Origin: Bacteroidota bacterium
Lineage (GTDB): Bacteria; Bacteroidota; Bacteroidia; Chitinophagales; Saprospiraceae
NCBI GenBank assembly: GCA_029557915.1
Contig: JAKQHS010000015.1
Location: 1 to 64,000 of the forward strand
Direction of reading: 5' to 3'
DNA: 64,000 nucleotides
The translations under genes were made by a program, and so were the position numbers. The notes beneath the pieces were generated by a model, which was not told the DNA's origin, ran no database searches, and saw only the letters and a program-made list of their open reading frames with translations. How positions within the stretch are numbered: the first letter of the stretch is position 1; each line of letters starts with the position of its first letter. Shown here in pieces: positions 26,225 to 35,259 of this stretch.

Positions 26225-27202
26225 TTAATGATTTTTGTTGACCCCGAGGTCTTCCCCGGAAGGATTAAAAGTGTAATAGCCTTGTATCCCAAGGTGCAGA
26301 CCACCGGGGGTCCTTACTTCTTCCAGTTTATTGCAACGGATGGTCGAAGAATAAAGGATGTGTTCGAAGGGCTGCACAAACAAGTGGGGTTCCCGCTGGC
26401 TCAGTTGGAGCCGGGTGTTACTGATCAGTTGCTGCAGCGAAAAGTCCCAGGGAGAAAGATTAAAATCACCGGCCACCAGTTTTGGAAGGGTATCCCCGTC
26501 CTCAACCCAATCCGTCACGGCGTTCAGAAATTGCTGGACCCTGTTAAAATCCGTCGTGTTCAGCCTGGGAAGTACGTGGCAACTGAAAAAATTCATCGCC
26601 CTGCCTTCAATATCCAGTTGAAGTTTTAGCACCGGAATGTCGTAATTGACCATCGTGTCCCTGAAATGCAGGGTATCCGTTTTCAGGATCGGATATTTGG
26701 AATAAACCACCATGCCATAGGGGTCCACCCTGTTCATTTCTGCCCGGTAAGGATAGTTTTCGCTCAAACCATCAGATAAAACCAGGGCCCAGTCGGGCGT
26801 GAGTTCCTGAATGTTGAGGATATCGGCCTTGCTGGCCAGGAGTCGCCGGCTGATGTTTTCGTATTCGTCCGCCCCGGAATTAATCAGGATTTGACAAAGA
26901 CTGAAATCGATATCCGCCTGCCTGAACAGGGATTGAATGCTGGAATTACTGGTTTTTTTCAAATAAAGGCATAAAATGGCACACATGCCCAGGCAGGTAA
27001 ACATAATCTTGGGCCTGTCGAGTATCATAAATCCCATTGCGGAACCCAGAAAAAGAAGCACCGCTTCAAAAGCATGACTGCTCAGACCGGCCAGGGTGGC
27101 CCGGTTGGGAGTGAATAATAAAAGCAGGGTTATCAAAATCATCGAAAGGATGATCCCTCCTTCCACCCATTGGTATGTCAGCAGTTGTTTAATTCTTTTC
27201 AA
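26225..27202 (-). CDS. Membrane-anchored endonuclease/exonuclease/phosphatase-fold protein
   Basis: 325 residues. Three N-terminal membrane segments (about 13-85: GGIILSMILITLLLLF, AVLLFLGSAMGFMIL, IMFTCLGMCAILCLYL) precede an EEP domain with ADILNIQEL (metal Glu), YGMVVYSKYPI, FFSCHVLPRL and VAGDFNLSPWD. The usual closing SDHxP motif is not seen; the aligned end reads GGLHLGIQG, so His is kept but Asp is lost. It starts with TTG, with an exact -7 box 16 bp upstream. Substrate unknown. Confidence 0.82.
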   Translation of the reverse strand: MKRIKQLLTYQWVEGGIILSMILITLLLLFTPNRATLAGLSSHAFEAVLLFLGSAMGFMILDRPKIMFTCLGMCAILCLYLKKTSNSSIQSLFRQADIDFSLCQILINSGADEYENISRRLLASKADILNIQELTPDWALVLSDGLSENYPYRAEMNRVDPYGMVVYSKYPILKTDTLHFRDTMVNYDIPVLKLQLDIEGRAMNFFSCHVLPRLNTTDFNRVQQFLNAVTDWVEDGDTLPKLVAGDFNLSPWDFSLQQLISNTRLQLSQREPHLFVQPFEHILYSSTIRCNKLEEVRTPGGLHLGIQGYYTFNPSGEDLGVNKNH

Positions 27203-27218
27203 GATGGCTTTCCTGAGT

Positions 27219-27226
27219 CAAAGTTA
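27219..27226 (-). promoter_or_regulatory. -7 element for the EEP-ElaA-GH16 operon
   Basis: TAACTTTG on the minus strand, an exact consensus match, with a predicted leader of about 10 nt before the TTG start. Confidence 0.5.
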
Positions 27227-27272
27227 ATCTTCATTGCATCAACGAAATGAGCAGATGATTTATTTATCAGGA

Positions 27273-28994
27273 TTATCCCGGCCTTGATAAGACGGCAGCT
27301 AATTTTTTTTGCAGATGATTCCCCTGCATATCCAGGGCTTCCGCGGCCAGGATATATATCCCGGTCGGACAATTCATTCCGGCCTCGTCCCTGCCATCCC
27401 ATTCGATGCTTCCTTGCTGAGAAAAAGACAGATTATTGACCAGTTTTTTGACCAAGCCCCCCCGGTCATCGTAGATATAGACCCTGCCAAGGTATCCGTT
27501 CCGGGGCAAGCGATACTCTATTTCAAGCTGATCCCGGTAACCGTCTCCGTCCGGACTGAAAAGGGAGTATTTTAATTGGAAATATTCACTCCCGGCAACG
27601 GATGCAGAGGCTGAATTTTTTCTGGTTGGCGTTCCAAAACCTTCCAGTCCGGAAGCCGATTGCCAGTTGGTTCGATCCGCCCCGGCTTCCGGATTGACCC
27701 TTTCCAGGGATACCCCTTGCTTTGAATTCAGAAAAGGATGATGGTAGGTTTCCTCATAATATACCGAATCAACCAGCAATCCGCCTTGCGAATAAATGGT
27801 CAGGTGGCCCGAACCATCGGCCAGGGCCGGCAAATCCTGGGCAATCATCACGTCGGGCTGAACTTTTTTAAACCGGAAAGCAATATCCACCGGATCCGGA
27901 CTCAACACAAGATATCCGCCAGGCAGGAGGTATGCAGCGGTTCCGATCGTTTTTTTCTGCCTGTTCATTTTGTTTTCGAGGACCCAGCCTTTGATGAACA
28001 CCACTTTTCCAGACCGGTTGTACAGTTCTACAAAATCAGAACCGCGGCCTTCCGGATTGAATAAAATTTCATTGATGATCAGGTCATTCCTTTCTGCCTT
28101 TTCCGGTTTGGTCAGAATGGAGGAGTGCACGCCGGCATTACGGCCTGCACAATCCCGGAGCCGTATGGAAATCTGGTACAATTGGCCGGACAAAAGCGGG
28201 GCAGGCAACAAAATCATGAAAGACTGAAGGTCGTCACCCGGGACGATCCTGGTTTCATCCATTGGGGGACTGAAAACAAGATCCGAGACAGAAGGCTCCT
28301 GGATATCCTTGTTTACATAAACGATGATCTTTTGGTCGCCGGATACCACTACCGAATCCAGGGCAGGCTCCACTTTAAAATTTGAATCCGCTGCCGCATT
28401 TTTCCTGCCCGGGCTGCCTCCGGTGGTATCGGTGGACGCAGTCCAGTTTTTAATCTGGTCACACCAGTTGGAAGTATTGATCATTTCCAGGGACCAGCCC
28501 CCATTTTTCTTCCGTCCGTCCCCATACCATTCATCAGTATAGGATACCCTGTGAATCAGTTGGTTTTGATGATACAGGGACAGGGTCCCGTGGCTGTTGC
28601 GGATCCCCGGCCAAGCCTCCAGTCCCAGGACGGGTCCGAAGGGACTCAAAGCCGGAAAGGCATCCGGTTCGCAGAACATAAAATATTGCCCGGGTTCCAG
28701 GAGGAGGTCATCCCGGTCAATCCGGAACGCACGGGATTCAAAACTCAAAGTCAGGCCGTGGAGGTTTATCGTCCTTCCGGAGTGGTTAATGATCTCCAGG
28801 TATTCATAAGGCGGCAGGCCGACCACCGGGGAGGGATCAGCCATGATTTCACTGATCAGCAAATCAAAGGGGAGAACAGGGTCAGGGGAAACCCTGGTTT
28901 TATTCCTATGAATATCAGGCAAAAAAAATTCACGAACCCGGATGCCGCAAACAAACAGGAACAGCCCTGCAAGCAGGGAATGGAGTGGTCTCAT
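27273..28994 (-). CDS. Secreted lamin-tail-domain protein with FlgD-like C-terminus
   Basis: 573 residues. Signal-like N-terminus, then two lamin-tail domains: LLISEIMADPSPVVGLPPYEYLEIINHSG (about 45) and LIINEILFNPEGRGSDFVELYNRSGKVV (about 305). An Ig-like stretch lies between them. The C-terminal FlgD-like Ig domain starts near YSLFSPDGDGYRDQLEIEY and includes YIYDDRGGLVKKL, IEWDGRDEAG and GIYILAAEA. Such proteins are secreted by T9SS and attached to the surface; lamin-tail domains may hold extracellular enzymes or matrix. Substrate unknown. Confidence 0.85.
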   Translation of the reverse strand: MRPLHSLLAGLFLFVCGIRVREFFLPDIHRNKTRVSPDPVLPFDLLISEIMADPSPVVGLPPYEYLEIINHSGRTINLHGLTLSFESRAFRIDRDDLLLEPGQYFMFCEPDAFPALSPFGPVLGLEAWPGIRNSHGTLSLYHQNQLIHRVSYTDEWYGDGRKKNGGWSLEMINTSNWCDQIKNWTASTDTTGGSPGRKNAAADSNFKVEPALDSVVVSGDQKIIVYVNKDIQEPSVSDLVFSPPMDETRIVPGDDLQSFMILLPAPLLSGQLYQISIRLRDCAGRNAGVHSSILTKPEKAERNDLIINEILFNPEGRGSDFVELYNRSGKVVFIKGWVLENKMNRQKKTIGTAAYLLPGGYLVLSPDPVDIAFRFKKVQPDVMIAQDLPALADGSGHLTIYSQGGLLVDSVYYEETYHHPFLNSKQGVSLERVNPEAGADRTNWQSASGLEGFGTPTRKNSASASVAGSEYFQLKYSLFSPDGDGYRDQLEIEYRLPRNGYLGRVYIYDDRGGLVKKLVNNLSFSQQGSIEWDGRDEAGMNCPTGIYILAAEALDMQGNHLQKKLAAVLSRPG

Positions 28995-29081
28995 AGGGTG
29001 TGTGTTTAATTAAAAACTTATATTAAAAAATTAAATATAATAAGTCTCTGACCTAAAAATAAACTGCATTTTGAAACCATG

Positions 29082-29089
29082 TATATTTG
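29082..29089 (+). promoter_or_regulatory. -7 element of asd promoter
   Basis: TATATTTG, an exact consensus match ending 26 bp before the asd ATG at 29116. Confidence 0.5.
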
Positions 29090-29115
29090 CGGGCTTAATT
29101 ATCATTGTACTCCAT

Positions 29116-30135
29116 ATGAAAGTTGCATGCGTTGGCGCTACCGGATTAGTCGGTACCGTCATGTGCCAGGTGCTCGAAGAAAGGGATTTTCCGGTGACCG
29201 AATTTATTCCCGTGGCTTCTGAAAAATCGGCCGGGAACAAATTCCTGTTTAAAGGAAAAGAATATAAGATTCATACCCTGGCCGAGGCGGTGGCAAAAAA
29301 ACCGGACCTGGCCCTCTTTTCAGCCGGTGCATCGGTTTCCCTGGAATGGGCGCCCCGGTTTGCCGAGGTCGGTACGGTGGTGGTGGATAATTCCTCCGCC
29401 TGGAGGATGGACCCTTCAAAAAAACTGGTCGTCCCTGAAGTAAACGGCGAGGTGATCACTGCCGGGGACCGGATCATTGCCAATCCCAACTGTTCAACCA
29501 TTCAAATGGTGGTGGCCCTGGCGCCGCTTCATAAAGCATACGGCATCAAAAGGCTGGTCATTTCGACCTATCAATCGGTGACCGGTACCGGGGTGAAAGC
29601 GGTCAGGCAATACGACCGGGAACATTCGGGCGAGCAGGTGCCCCAGGAGGAAAAGGCTTATAAATACCCGATTTTTGAAAATGTCATCCCCCATTGTGAT
29701 GTGTTCCTGGACAACGGGTATACCAAGGAGGAGATGAAGCTGGTCAATGAAACCAAAAAAATCCTTGGAGATCCCGGGATCCGGGTGACGGCCACTGCGG
29801 TAAGGGTGCCGGTCAAGGGCGGTCACTCTGAAAGCGTTAACGTCGAATTGGAACGGGATTTTGAGATGGACGACATAATAAAGTTACTTTCTCAGGCTGA
29901 AGGGGTGCAAATGATGGATGATCTGGCAACTTTTAAATATCCCATGCCGTTATATGCAAAAGGGAGGAATGAAGTTTTTATTGGCCGTCTTCGCAAGGAC
30001 GAGTCTCAGGAAAGGACTTTAAATATGTGGATTGTTGCCGATAATTTACGCAAAGGAGCTGCGACGAATGCTATTCAGATCGCAGAATATATGTTAAAAA
30101 AAGAACTACTGCCGCTCGAAGCGGAAACAGTATAG
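29116..30135 (+). CDS. asd: Aspartate-semialdehyde dehydrogenase
   Basis: 339 residues from ATG 29116; an upstream start at 29071 overlaps the promoter. NADP loop GATGLVG is at 7-13, catalytic Cys126 in NPNCST, STYQSVTG follows, and active-site His237 is in RVPVKGGHSES. It reduces aspartyl phosphate to aspartate semialdehyde for lysine/diaminopimelate, threonine and methionine synthesis in the cytoplasm. It is followed by a coiled-coil protein gene 52 bp downstream on the same strand. Confidence 0.97.
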   Translation: MKVACVGATGLVGTVMCQVLEERDFPVTEFIPVASEKSAGNKFLFKGKEYKIHTLAEAVAKKPDLALFSAGASVSLEWAPRFAEVGTVVVDNSSAWRMDPSKKLVVPEVNGEVITAGDRIIANPNCSTIQMVVALAPLHKAYGIKRLVISTYQSVTGTGVKAVRQYDREHSGEQVPQEEKAYKYPIFENVIPHCDVFLDNGYTKEEMKLVNETKKILGDPGIRVTATAVRVPVKGGHSESVNVELERDFEMDDIIKLLSQAEGVQMMDDLATFKYPMPLYAKGRNEVFIGRLRKDESQERTLNMWIVADNLRKGAATNAIQIAEYMLKKELLPLEAETV

Positions 30136-30187
30136 AGGACGAAACCTAACTTACCGCAACTGTTAATCGATTACCTGATTTTACCGT

Positions 30188-31552
30188 ATGAAAAGGAGAA
30201 TTGTTTTTTGGGGTACCAATACTGAGAACGAAAAAGTACTGGTTGCTTTACAGCTTGATCCGGAACAAAATATTGTACACGAATGGATTTTTCCCCAGGC
30301 CCATGTGACGGAAGAATTTGCCAATACCATGATGAGGGACTGGAGGATAGGAAAAGAGCTCGATTTCCCGGAATCTGCGGTCCATTCAGAAAAAGCCCTT
30401 ACGGCTTCAGAGTCTCTTTTATCACCCGGTTTAAAGCCGGATAAGGAAGATATCATCCTGAGGGCCCAGACCGAATGGCATTTTATCGTCCTTTCCCATA
30501 AATTAAAGCAGGGCTTTGAGAATGAATACCGGGACCTGAAAGAAAAAACAGATAAACTCCTCAAATACGACAACGAGCTTTGGGAAGAGCTCAAAACCTT
30601 CTGGGACCGGGTTCAAAACCAGGTCAGGGAAAAAAACCTGTTTAAAGAACATGCCCAGATCCTGCGTGACGGCACCAATGCCCTGTTTGAGCAACTGAAG
30701 AAGTTGAGAAAGGCCGTCGATGAGGAATTTGACCGTACCTCCCGGGACCATGTAAATCAATTTCAGAAAAAACTGGATGAAATAAGTCATAAACTTTCCA
30801 ACAACCTCAGCCTGCAGCCTCTTTTTTCTGAACTGAAGGAATTGCAAAACGCCTTGAAGGGGATTGAGATGAACCGCAATGACCGGAGTAACATCTGGGA
30901 CCAGATCGATAAACTGTTCAAACAAATCAAGGACAAAAGATTCGGGCACAAGGATTCGCGTGAAGGTTCCGGGTCTGACCGCCTTTCAAGAAGGTACGAA
31001 GGCCTTATCGAAGCCCTGCAAAAAATGGAATCCTCCATCAAAAGGGATTACAACGACCTGGAATTTGAAAAAAGAAAGGTGGCCAATTCCGAAGGGCAGC
31101 TGGAAGCTCAAATCCGTCAGGCCAAAATCAAAATGATTGAGGAACGCATTCGGTCCAAGGAAGAAAAACTTCACGACATGAGATCTACCCGGGAGGATCT
31201 CGAAAAAAGACAGGAACAGGAAAAACAAAGGGAAATACGCCGCCAGGAAAAATTAAAACTGGAACAGGCGAAACATGCCGTCGAGGATCGCATTAAGGAG
31301 GAGATTAAAAAGGCCGCCGAGGCAAGGAAAGACGATACCCGCCTTGAAAAGGCCGCCGAGGCCATTTCCGGGAGTCCCAAGCCGGTTGAACCGCATGACA
31401 ACATTCTGGACGCCATCGGCACCACGCTTGGAGAGACGCTTGAAGATGTGGTGGATACCGTACGAGCCGTTTCCGAGGTGGTGGGCGATAAGATCCAGGA
31501 GTTTACCGAAAACCTCAAAAGCGACAAGCCCTCAGAGGATAAAAATGCCTGA
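30188..31552 (+). CDS. Long coiled-coil protein of unknown function
   Basis: 454 residues, cytoplasmic (no signal). The N-terminus (about 1-60) has IVFWGTNTENEKVLVALQLDPE with VHEWIFP, a compact domain I do not recognise. From about 90 to 400 it is highly charged and heptad-rich, with long Glu/Lys/Arg helices (EERIRSKEEKLHDMRSTRE, QEKQREIRRQEKLKLEQAK). The tail (about 415-445) has an amphipathic stretch LGETLEDVVDTVRAVSEVVGD. It may be a structural or scaffold protein. The stop codon abuts that of the ATP-grasp-SET gene from the other strand (TGA|TCA at 31550-31555). Confidence 0.7.
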   Translation: MKRRIVFWGTNTENEKVLVALQLDPEQNIVHEWIFPQAHVTEEFANTMMRDWRIGKELDFPESAVHSEKALTASESLLSPGLKPDKEDIILRAQTEWHFIVLSHKLKQGFENEYRDLKEKTDKLLKYDNELWEELKTFWDRVQNQVREKNLFKEHAQILRDGTNALFEQLKKLRKAVDEEFDRTSRDHVNQFQKKLDEISHKLSNNLSLQPLFSELKELQNALKGIEMNRNDRSNIWDQIDKLFKQIKDKRFGHKDSREGSGSDRLSRRYEGLIEALQKMESSIKRDYNDLEFEKRKVANSEGQLEAQIRQAKIKMIEERIRSKEEKLHDMRSTREDLEKRQEQEKQREIRRQEKLKLEQAKHAVEDRIKEEIKKAAEARKDDTRLEKAAEAISGSPKPVEPHDNILDAIGTTLGETLEDVVDTVRAVSEVVGDKIQEFTENLKSDKPSEDKNA

Positions 31553-32980
31553 TCAGTCTCTCAGGGATTCCCTTTTTTCCATCGAATTGCCGGGAGTCCC
31601 CTTGATCCATCCCCTGCATTGATCGGAGCCGCACTGGCAGGCAAAGGGTTCCATGGTTTCATCCAGAAAAGTAGCGTAATCCAGGGTAAGTTCCGTGCCC
31701 ACAGGGATATCTTTAAGGGCGATGACATTGAGCCCGTCGTAGCCGGTATTTGGATCACAACTGTGATTCTGGGGGGCCCAGACGGAGGGGTCGTCATCCC
31801 AGAGAATATAGAGGTGTCCGCTCAGGGGCACGGCGTACCGGGCAAATAAGTCTTTTTCCACAGCCGACCAGTTTTTGTCCACAAATTGTTTGGTGACGAT
31901 CCGGTGGCCGCGGGCTTCGTTGTTGAAAATCACTTCTCCTGCGGCGAGGTGCACGTTGGCATAAATGCCGAATCCATTGATGGAATCGCCTTTCATCGTA
32001 TACTTTTTAAGCTGGGCTTTGTACCTGGAAATCCCTTCCCGGATGATGTGCTGCAAAAAGCCGGCCTGACCGATGCCATCAAAACGAAGGATGTAATCGG
32101 CGGATCCCTCATACCCATCGGAATAAAAAACCGAACAGGTAAAATTGATTTCCAGGAAATAGATCTCCTTTTTATCGTTGACCCTGAAATCAAGCCTGGC
32201 ATACCCCATTCCTCCGAATCCCCTGAATATTCGCTGGGCGGCAAGCCTTAGCCGGTTTTCGAGTTCGGGGTCCTGGCAGGGAACATTGGCCTCCAGGTGC
32301 AGTTCCGATGTTTTGAGGGCATAGGTTTTATAGGCAAAACCACTGGGGAAAACATATTCTACCGGTTTGAAGGTACGGCATTGTTTCTCGTTGGCCGGGT
32401 CCGCGGCTACCAGGACGGTAAATTCCCGCCCGGCGATGTATTCTTCGACGAGCAGGGACGGATATTCCAGCAACAACGCTCGGGCTTTTTCCAGAAGTTG
32501 TGCCGGGTTGGCGACCAGGGAATGGTCATCCACCCCAAGGCTGTCGCCGGCTTTGGCCGGTTTTACAAACAATGGATATTGAAGTTTTTCCACAGCCTTC
32601 GGGATATCCTCCGGGCGCTCGATCAGGGCATATCTTGGAGTGAGGATGTCTTCGGTGTACGCCACGTATTTCATGAGTTCTTTCGAGGGGTCGTACAACC
32701 TGCTCGTGGGCCCGGTAAACGGAAGTTTGAGGGATTCCAGTGCATAAATGACATCGATGGAAGGAATATCCCAGTCCAGGTACCCTTCGCATAAATTGAC
32801 AAAAATATCATAGCCTGCATGCTGAAGCCCGCTCAATTGACCGTAGGTATGCAGTTTGTTCAGAAAGACATGGTCCACGGTATGCCCCGGAAGCAGGCGC
32901 GATAAATCCCGGGGGGGATCATAATACTTATAATCCACGGAAGAAGCCGAATAATCGGGCTGTAAGACACAGACTTTCAT
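31553..32980 (-). CDS. ATP-grasp ligase fused to a SET methyltransferase domain
   Basis: 475 residues. An ATP-grasp domain of the D-Ala-D-Ala-ligase type comes first (about 1-315): LFVKPAKAGDSLGV with ATP-lysine K140, LLVEEYIAGREFTVLV (E179/E180), and YARLDFR...FLEINF (D264, E277, N279 for Mg). A SET domain follows (about 327-440): GFGIYAN, NHSCDPN 405-411, GTELTLDY with Tyr435. The post-SET zinc cysteines are C448, C450 and C455 together with C408. SET domains transfer methyl from SAM to lysine; ATP-grasp joins a carboxylate to an amine. Last gene of a three-gene operon. I recognise both domains but not this fusion; substrate unknown. Confidence 0.88.
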   Translation of the reverse strand: MKVCVLQPDYSASSVDYKYYDPPRDLSRLLPGHTVDHVFLNKLHTYGQLSGLQHAGYDIFVNLCEGYLDWDIPSIDVIYALESLKLPFTGPTSRLYDPSKELMKYVAYTEDILTPRYALIERPEDIPKAVEKLQYPLFVKPAKAGDSLGVDDHSLVANPAQLLEKARALLLEYPSLLVEEYIAGREFTVLVAADPANEKQCRTFKPVEYVFPSGFAYKTYALKTSELHLEANVPCQDPELENRLRLAAQRIFRGFGGMGYARLDFRVNDKKEIYFLEINFTCSVFYSDGYEGSADYILRFDGIGQAGFLQHIIREGISRYKAQLKKYTMKGDSINGFGIYANVHLAAGEVIFNNEARGHRIVTKQFVDKNWSAVEKDLFARYAVPLSGHLYILWDDDPSVWAPQNHSCDPNTGYDGLNVIALKDIPVGTELTLDYATFLDETMEPFACQCGSDQCRGWIKGTPGNSMEKRESLRD

Positions 32981-33019
32981 CTAAAAACGGAACGGAAAAG
33001 GTCAGGGTTCATGGTTTGA

Positions 33020-34168
33020 TCAGCCAACCAGGACATTCGCGCGGACACCGGCTTCCACTTCAAACCGGATCAGGGCGTCCAGGATGATTTCCCGGATAAG
33101 ATAGTCAAAGGATTTTTGGGAATATTTGAGAATGGCGCCGATGGAGGTAAAGTTTTCATCTTCACTCAGGCCGCATTGCGCGTTTACCTCCAGCACGTAC
33201 AATTTGCCGCTCGTCTGGTCCATGCGGATATCAATCCGGCCATATCCCTTGCCCCGGACCGATTGGTAAGCAGACAAGGAGATGGCTTCCAGGGCATCCT
33301 GGATTTCAAAAGGGGGTGATTTATATTCATAAAAATTACCCTGCAAAGGCATGCTGCTTTCGTTTTCGTACACTTCCCACAGGCGTTCGTAAGAAAGGAA
33401 TTTTTCATGATCGGGCAGGGAGGCATGGAAAACCCGTTCAACCGGCGCAAAGTAGATAAGGTCCTCAGGCCGGTCATACGAACCTACTATCAGTGTGGTA
33501 TATTCCGGTCCGGTGATAAACTTTTCCGCAATCACCCCCCCGGCGCCGAATTCCCACCCCCGGTAACCTTCAAACAGTTTGAGGACTTCCGTCTTCATTT
33601 CGGAAGGGGTATTCACCACATTTTTTATTCCTACCCCAAGGGATCCGCCGGAGACCGCCGGTTTGACGATAAGGGGTTTACCCAGTCTTTTGAAAATACC
33701 GGCAGGGCTGGGATTGGACGCCTGGATCGTTTTCCAGGGGGCATTGGAGACCCCATGGGCATCGAAGGCTTCCTTCATCGAAATCTTGGAAGTAGTGATT
33801 TCGTAAAAAAAATGGTCTGCCCCGGTGAAAACCAGGCCGCTGTATTCCAGGGCCTTGACCACGGAAAGACCCGGCGTCCCGTTTATTTCATCGCCGTCGC
33901 AAAGGTTTAATACCACGGGGAAAAATTCCCCTTCGTGCAGTTCCTGCTGCAGGCCTTCGATGACTTCGCGGTAATGGTCCAGCGTCACGGGCTGCCAGGT
34001 CCACGGCATTTTGATTTTTTCAAACACCCGGGTATACTCGGCGACGCTTTGATTAAAATCATAATAATAATCCAACTGTTCATCGTTGGTTTTCAAATAA
34101 GGGAAAAGCACCCAAACCTTGATTTTCCGGTTGCCCGTCAGCTTCTTGAATCTGCGAAAGGATTTCAT
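33020..34168 (-). CDS. ATP-grasp ligase of D-Ala-D-Ala-ligase type
   Basis: 382 residues. N-terminal region WVLFPYLKTNDEQLDYYYDFNQS, then VVLNLCDGDEINGTPGLSVVKALEYSGLVFTGADH (the preATP-grasp NLCDG motif of Ddl-like enzymes). Next are LGKPLIVKPAVSGGSLGVGI (K169), GVIAEKFITGPEYTTLIVG (E215), GYGRIDIRMDQTSGKLYVLEVNAQCGL (D313, E327, N329). A 40-residue insert lies between the last two motifs (YFAPVERVFHASLPDHEKFLSYERL). All catalytic residues are present. It sits 24 bp after the SET gene and 39 bp before the ATP-grasp-SET gene. Not the cell-wall Ddl by context; substrate unknown. Confidence 0.88.
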   Translation of the reverse strand: MKSFRRFKKLTGNRKIKVWVLFPYLKTNDEQLDYYYDFNQSVAEYTRVFEKIKMPWTWQPVTLDHYREVIEGLQQELHEGEFFPVVLNLCDGDEINGTPGLSVVKALEYSGLVFTGADHFFYEITTSKISMKEAFDAHGVSNAPWKTIQASNPSPAGIFKRLGKPLIVKPAVSGGSLGVGIKNVVNTPSEMKTEVLKLFEGYRGWEFGAGGVIAEKFITGPEYTTLIVGSYDRPEDLIYFAPVERVFHASLPDHEKFLSYERLWEVYENESSMPLQGNFYEYKSPPFEIQDALEAISLSAYQSVRGKGYGRIDIRMDQTSGKLYVLEVNAQCGLSEDENFTSIGAILKYSQKSFDYLIREIILDALIRFEVEAGVRANVLVG

Positions 34169-34192
34169 GAAAAGTCTAGTAGCTGGGCCTTT

Positions 34193-34696
34193 TTAGACCA
34201 GGGTGGGCACTTCTTTGAGCTGGCTTTGAATGTAGGAAGACAAATGATAACGCTGGATCAGCTCAGGTTCGATGGCATGGGCCCCTTGAATGTAACCCAG
34301 GCATTTAGGACTGCCGCAGGTACAATCGAAGGGCTGGATCATTTGCCATTCCGTGGAGGGATAAAAGTAAACCATTTGTTCTCCCGCTTTGATGTCCCGG
34401 ACGCTACGCAGAACGCCGTGGTCTACATCAAAAAAAACGTTGGGGTCGCAACCGTGATTGATGGCCGCCAGAAATTCTGGATCGAGCACCATGTGCTGGC
34501 CTTCGCCCACCTGAACCGTCAAATAGGTCGGATTCGCCTGGATTTGTTTGGGTCCGAAGCGGTAAAGAATTTGTCCCGATTTGATGTTTTTGGTTGCCTG
34601 GAATGACCTTTGCTGGGTGTGGTGATCATAATAGATGTTACCCAGACCATGGCGGCTGAGTAACTCGACTTGTGATTTGCCTGTTTTGAGTTTCAT
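34193..34696 (-). CDS. Stand-alone SET-domain methyltransferase
   Basis: 167 residues from the ATG at 34696; 13 extra residues upstream are possible. It is a minimal SET domain: HGLGNIYYD, AINHGCDPNVFFDVDHG (pseudoknot motif, 79-93), AGEQMVYFYPS with the expected tyrosine at 112, and post-SET CTCGSPKC (C125, C127, C132) plus C83. The usual Asp before the catalytic Tyr is Phe (YFY). All zinc ligands are kept. SET proteins normally methylate lysine side chains with SAM. First gene of the operon with two ATP-grasp proteins. Confidence 0.88.
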   Translation of the reverse strand: MKLKTGKSQVELLSRHGLGNIYYDHHTQQRSFQATKNIKSGQILYRFGPKQIQANPTYLTVQVGEGQHMVLDPEFLAAINHGCDPNVFFDVDHGVLRSVRDIKAGEQMVYFYPSTEWQMIQPFDCTCGSPKCLGYIQGAHAIEPELIQRYHLSSYIQSQLKEVPTLV

Positions 34697-35259
34697 ATAT
34701 AATAAATGATGTTTCCGGAGTACGATATAAGCCAACAGCTCCCGCCGGGATCAATGGAAGAAATGAAAGCGTTAAGGAAAGAAGGGTGGAAGTTGAAAGA
34801 TCCGATGTAAAATCAGTTTCCAAGAAAGTTTTCGTGTTGGTTATAATGTCTTTAAAACTTTAAAGCAATAAATCTATATTAATAATCACTATAAACCAAA
34901 TATTGATAAAAATAATTTCATATTTTTTAGTACGTCTTTGTCATCTTCAGGAAGGAAAGGTTTATAGGCACGCATCAGGAAAGATCATCCGGAATGCGGA
35001 TAGGACCGGTGACCCGTATTTGAATGAAACCACCATGGAATGAAAGGGGCTTATCCAACCGGAAGAGATGGCCCGGATAATGATTTTGCCATACCAGCCG
35101 CACTATTCCGAACACCGACAAAAGGGGGGTGTATGCCGGATTGCTCCGTCAACCGGACGCTAAGGAATAAGGAGGGAGACCTAATAATTCAGAATGCGAA
35201 GAATGCCGCTTTAATGGATACCGGCAGGGTAAACAAAATTGAAAGGCCAGCCCCCTGAT
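34697..35259. other. Gene-poor divergent region between the SET operon and the sigma factor
   Basis: About 560 bp. The left half is AT-rich with CTTTAAA-ac-TTTAAAG (34850-34865), a perfect inverted repeat suited to an operator or promoter of the SET operon. The right half (35040-35258) is open in one plus frame but reads as random sequence with no recognisable domain. No exact TAnnTTTG box is found for either flank. Confidence 0.5.

Noticed and set aside
33020-34168. ATP-grasp protein as the cell-wall D-Ala-D-Ala ligase
   Set aside because: No mur genes nearby, a 40-residue insert, and operon with SET proteins argue for a different substrate.
35040-35258. 72-codon plus-strand frame before the sigma factor
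   Set aside because: No motif, poor codon usage and no ribosome-binding context; likely chance.
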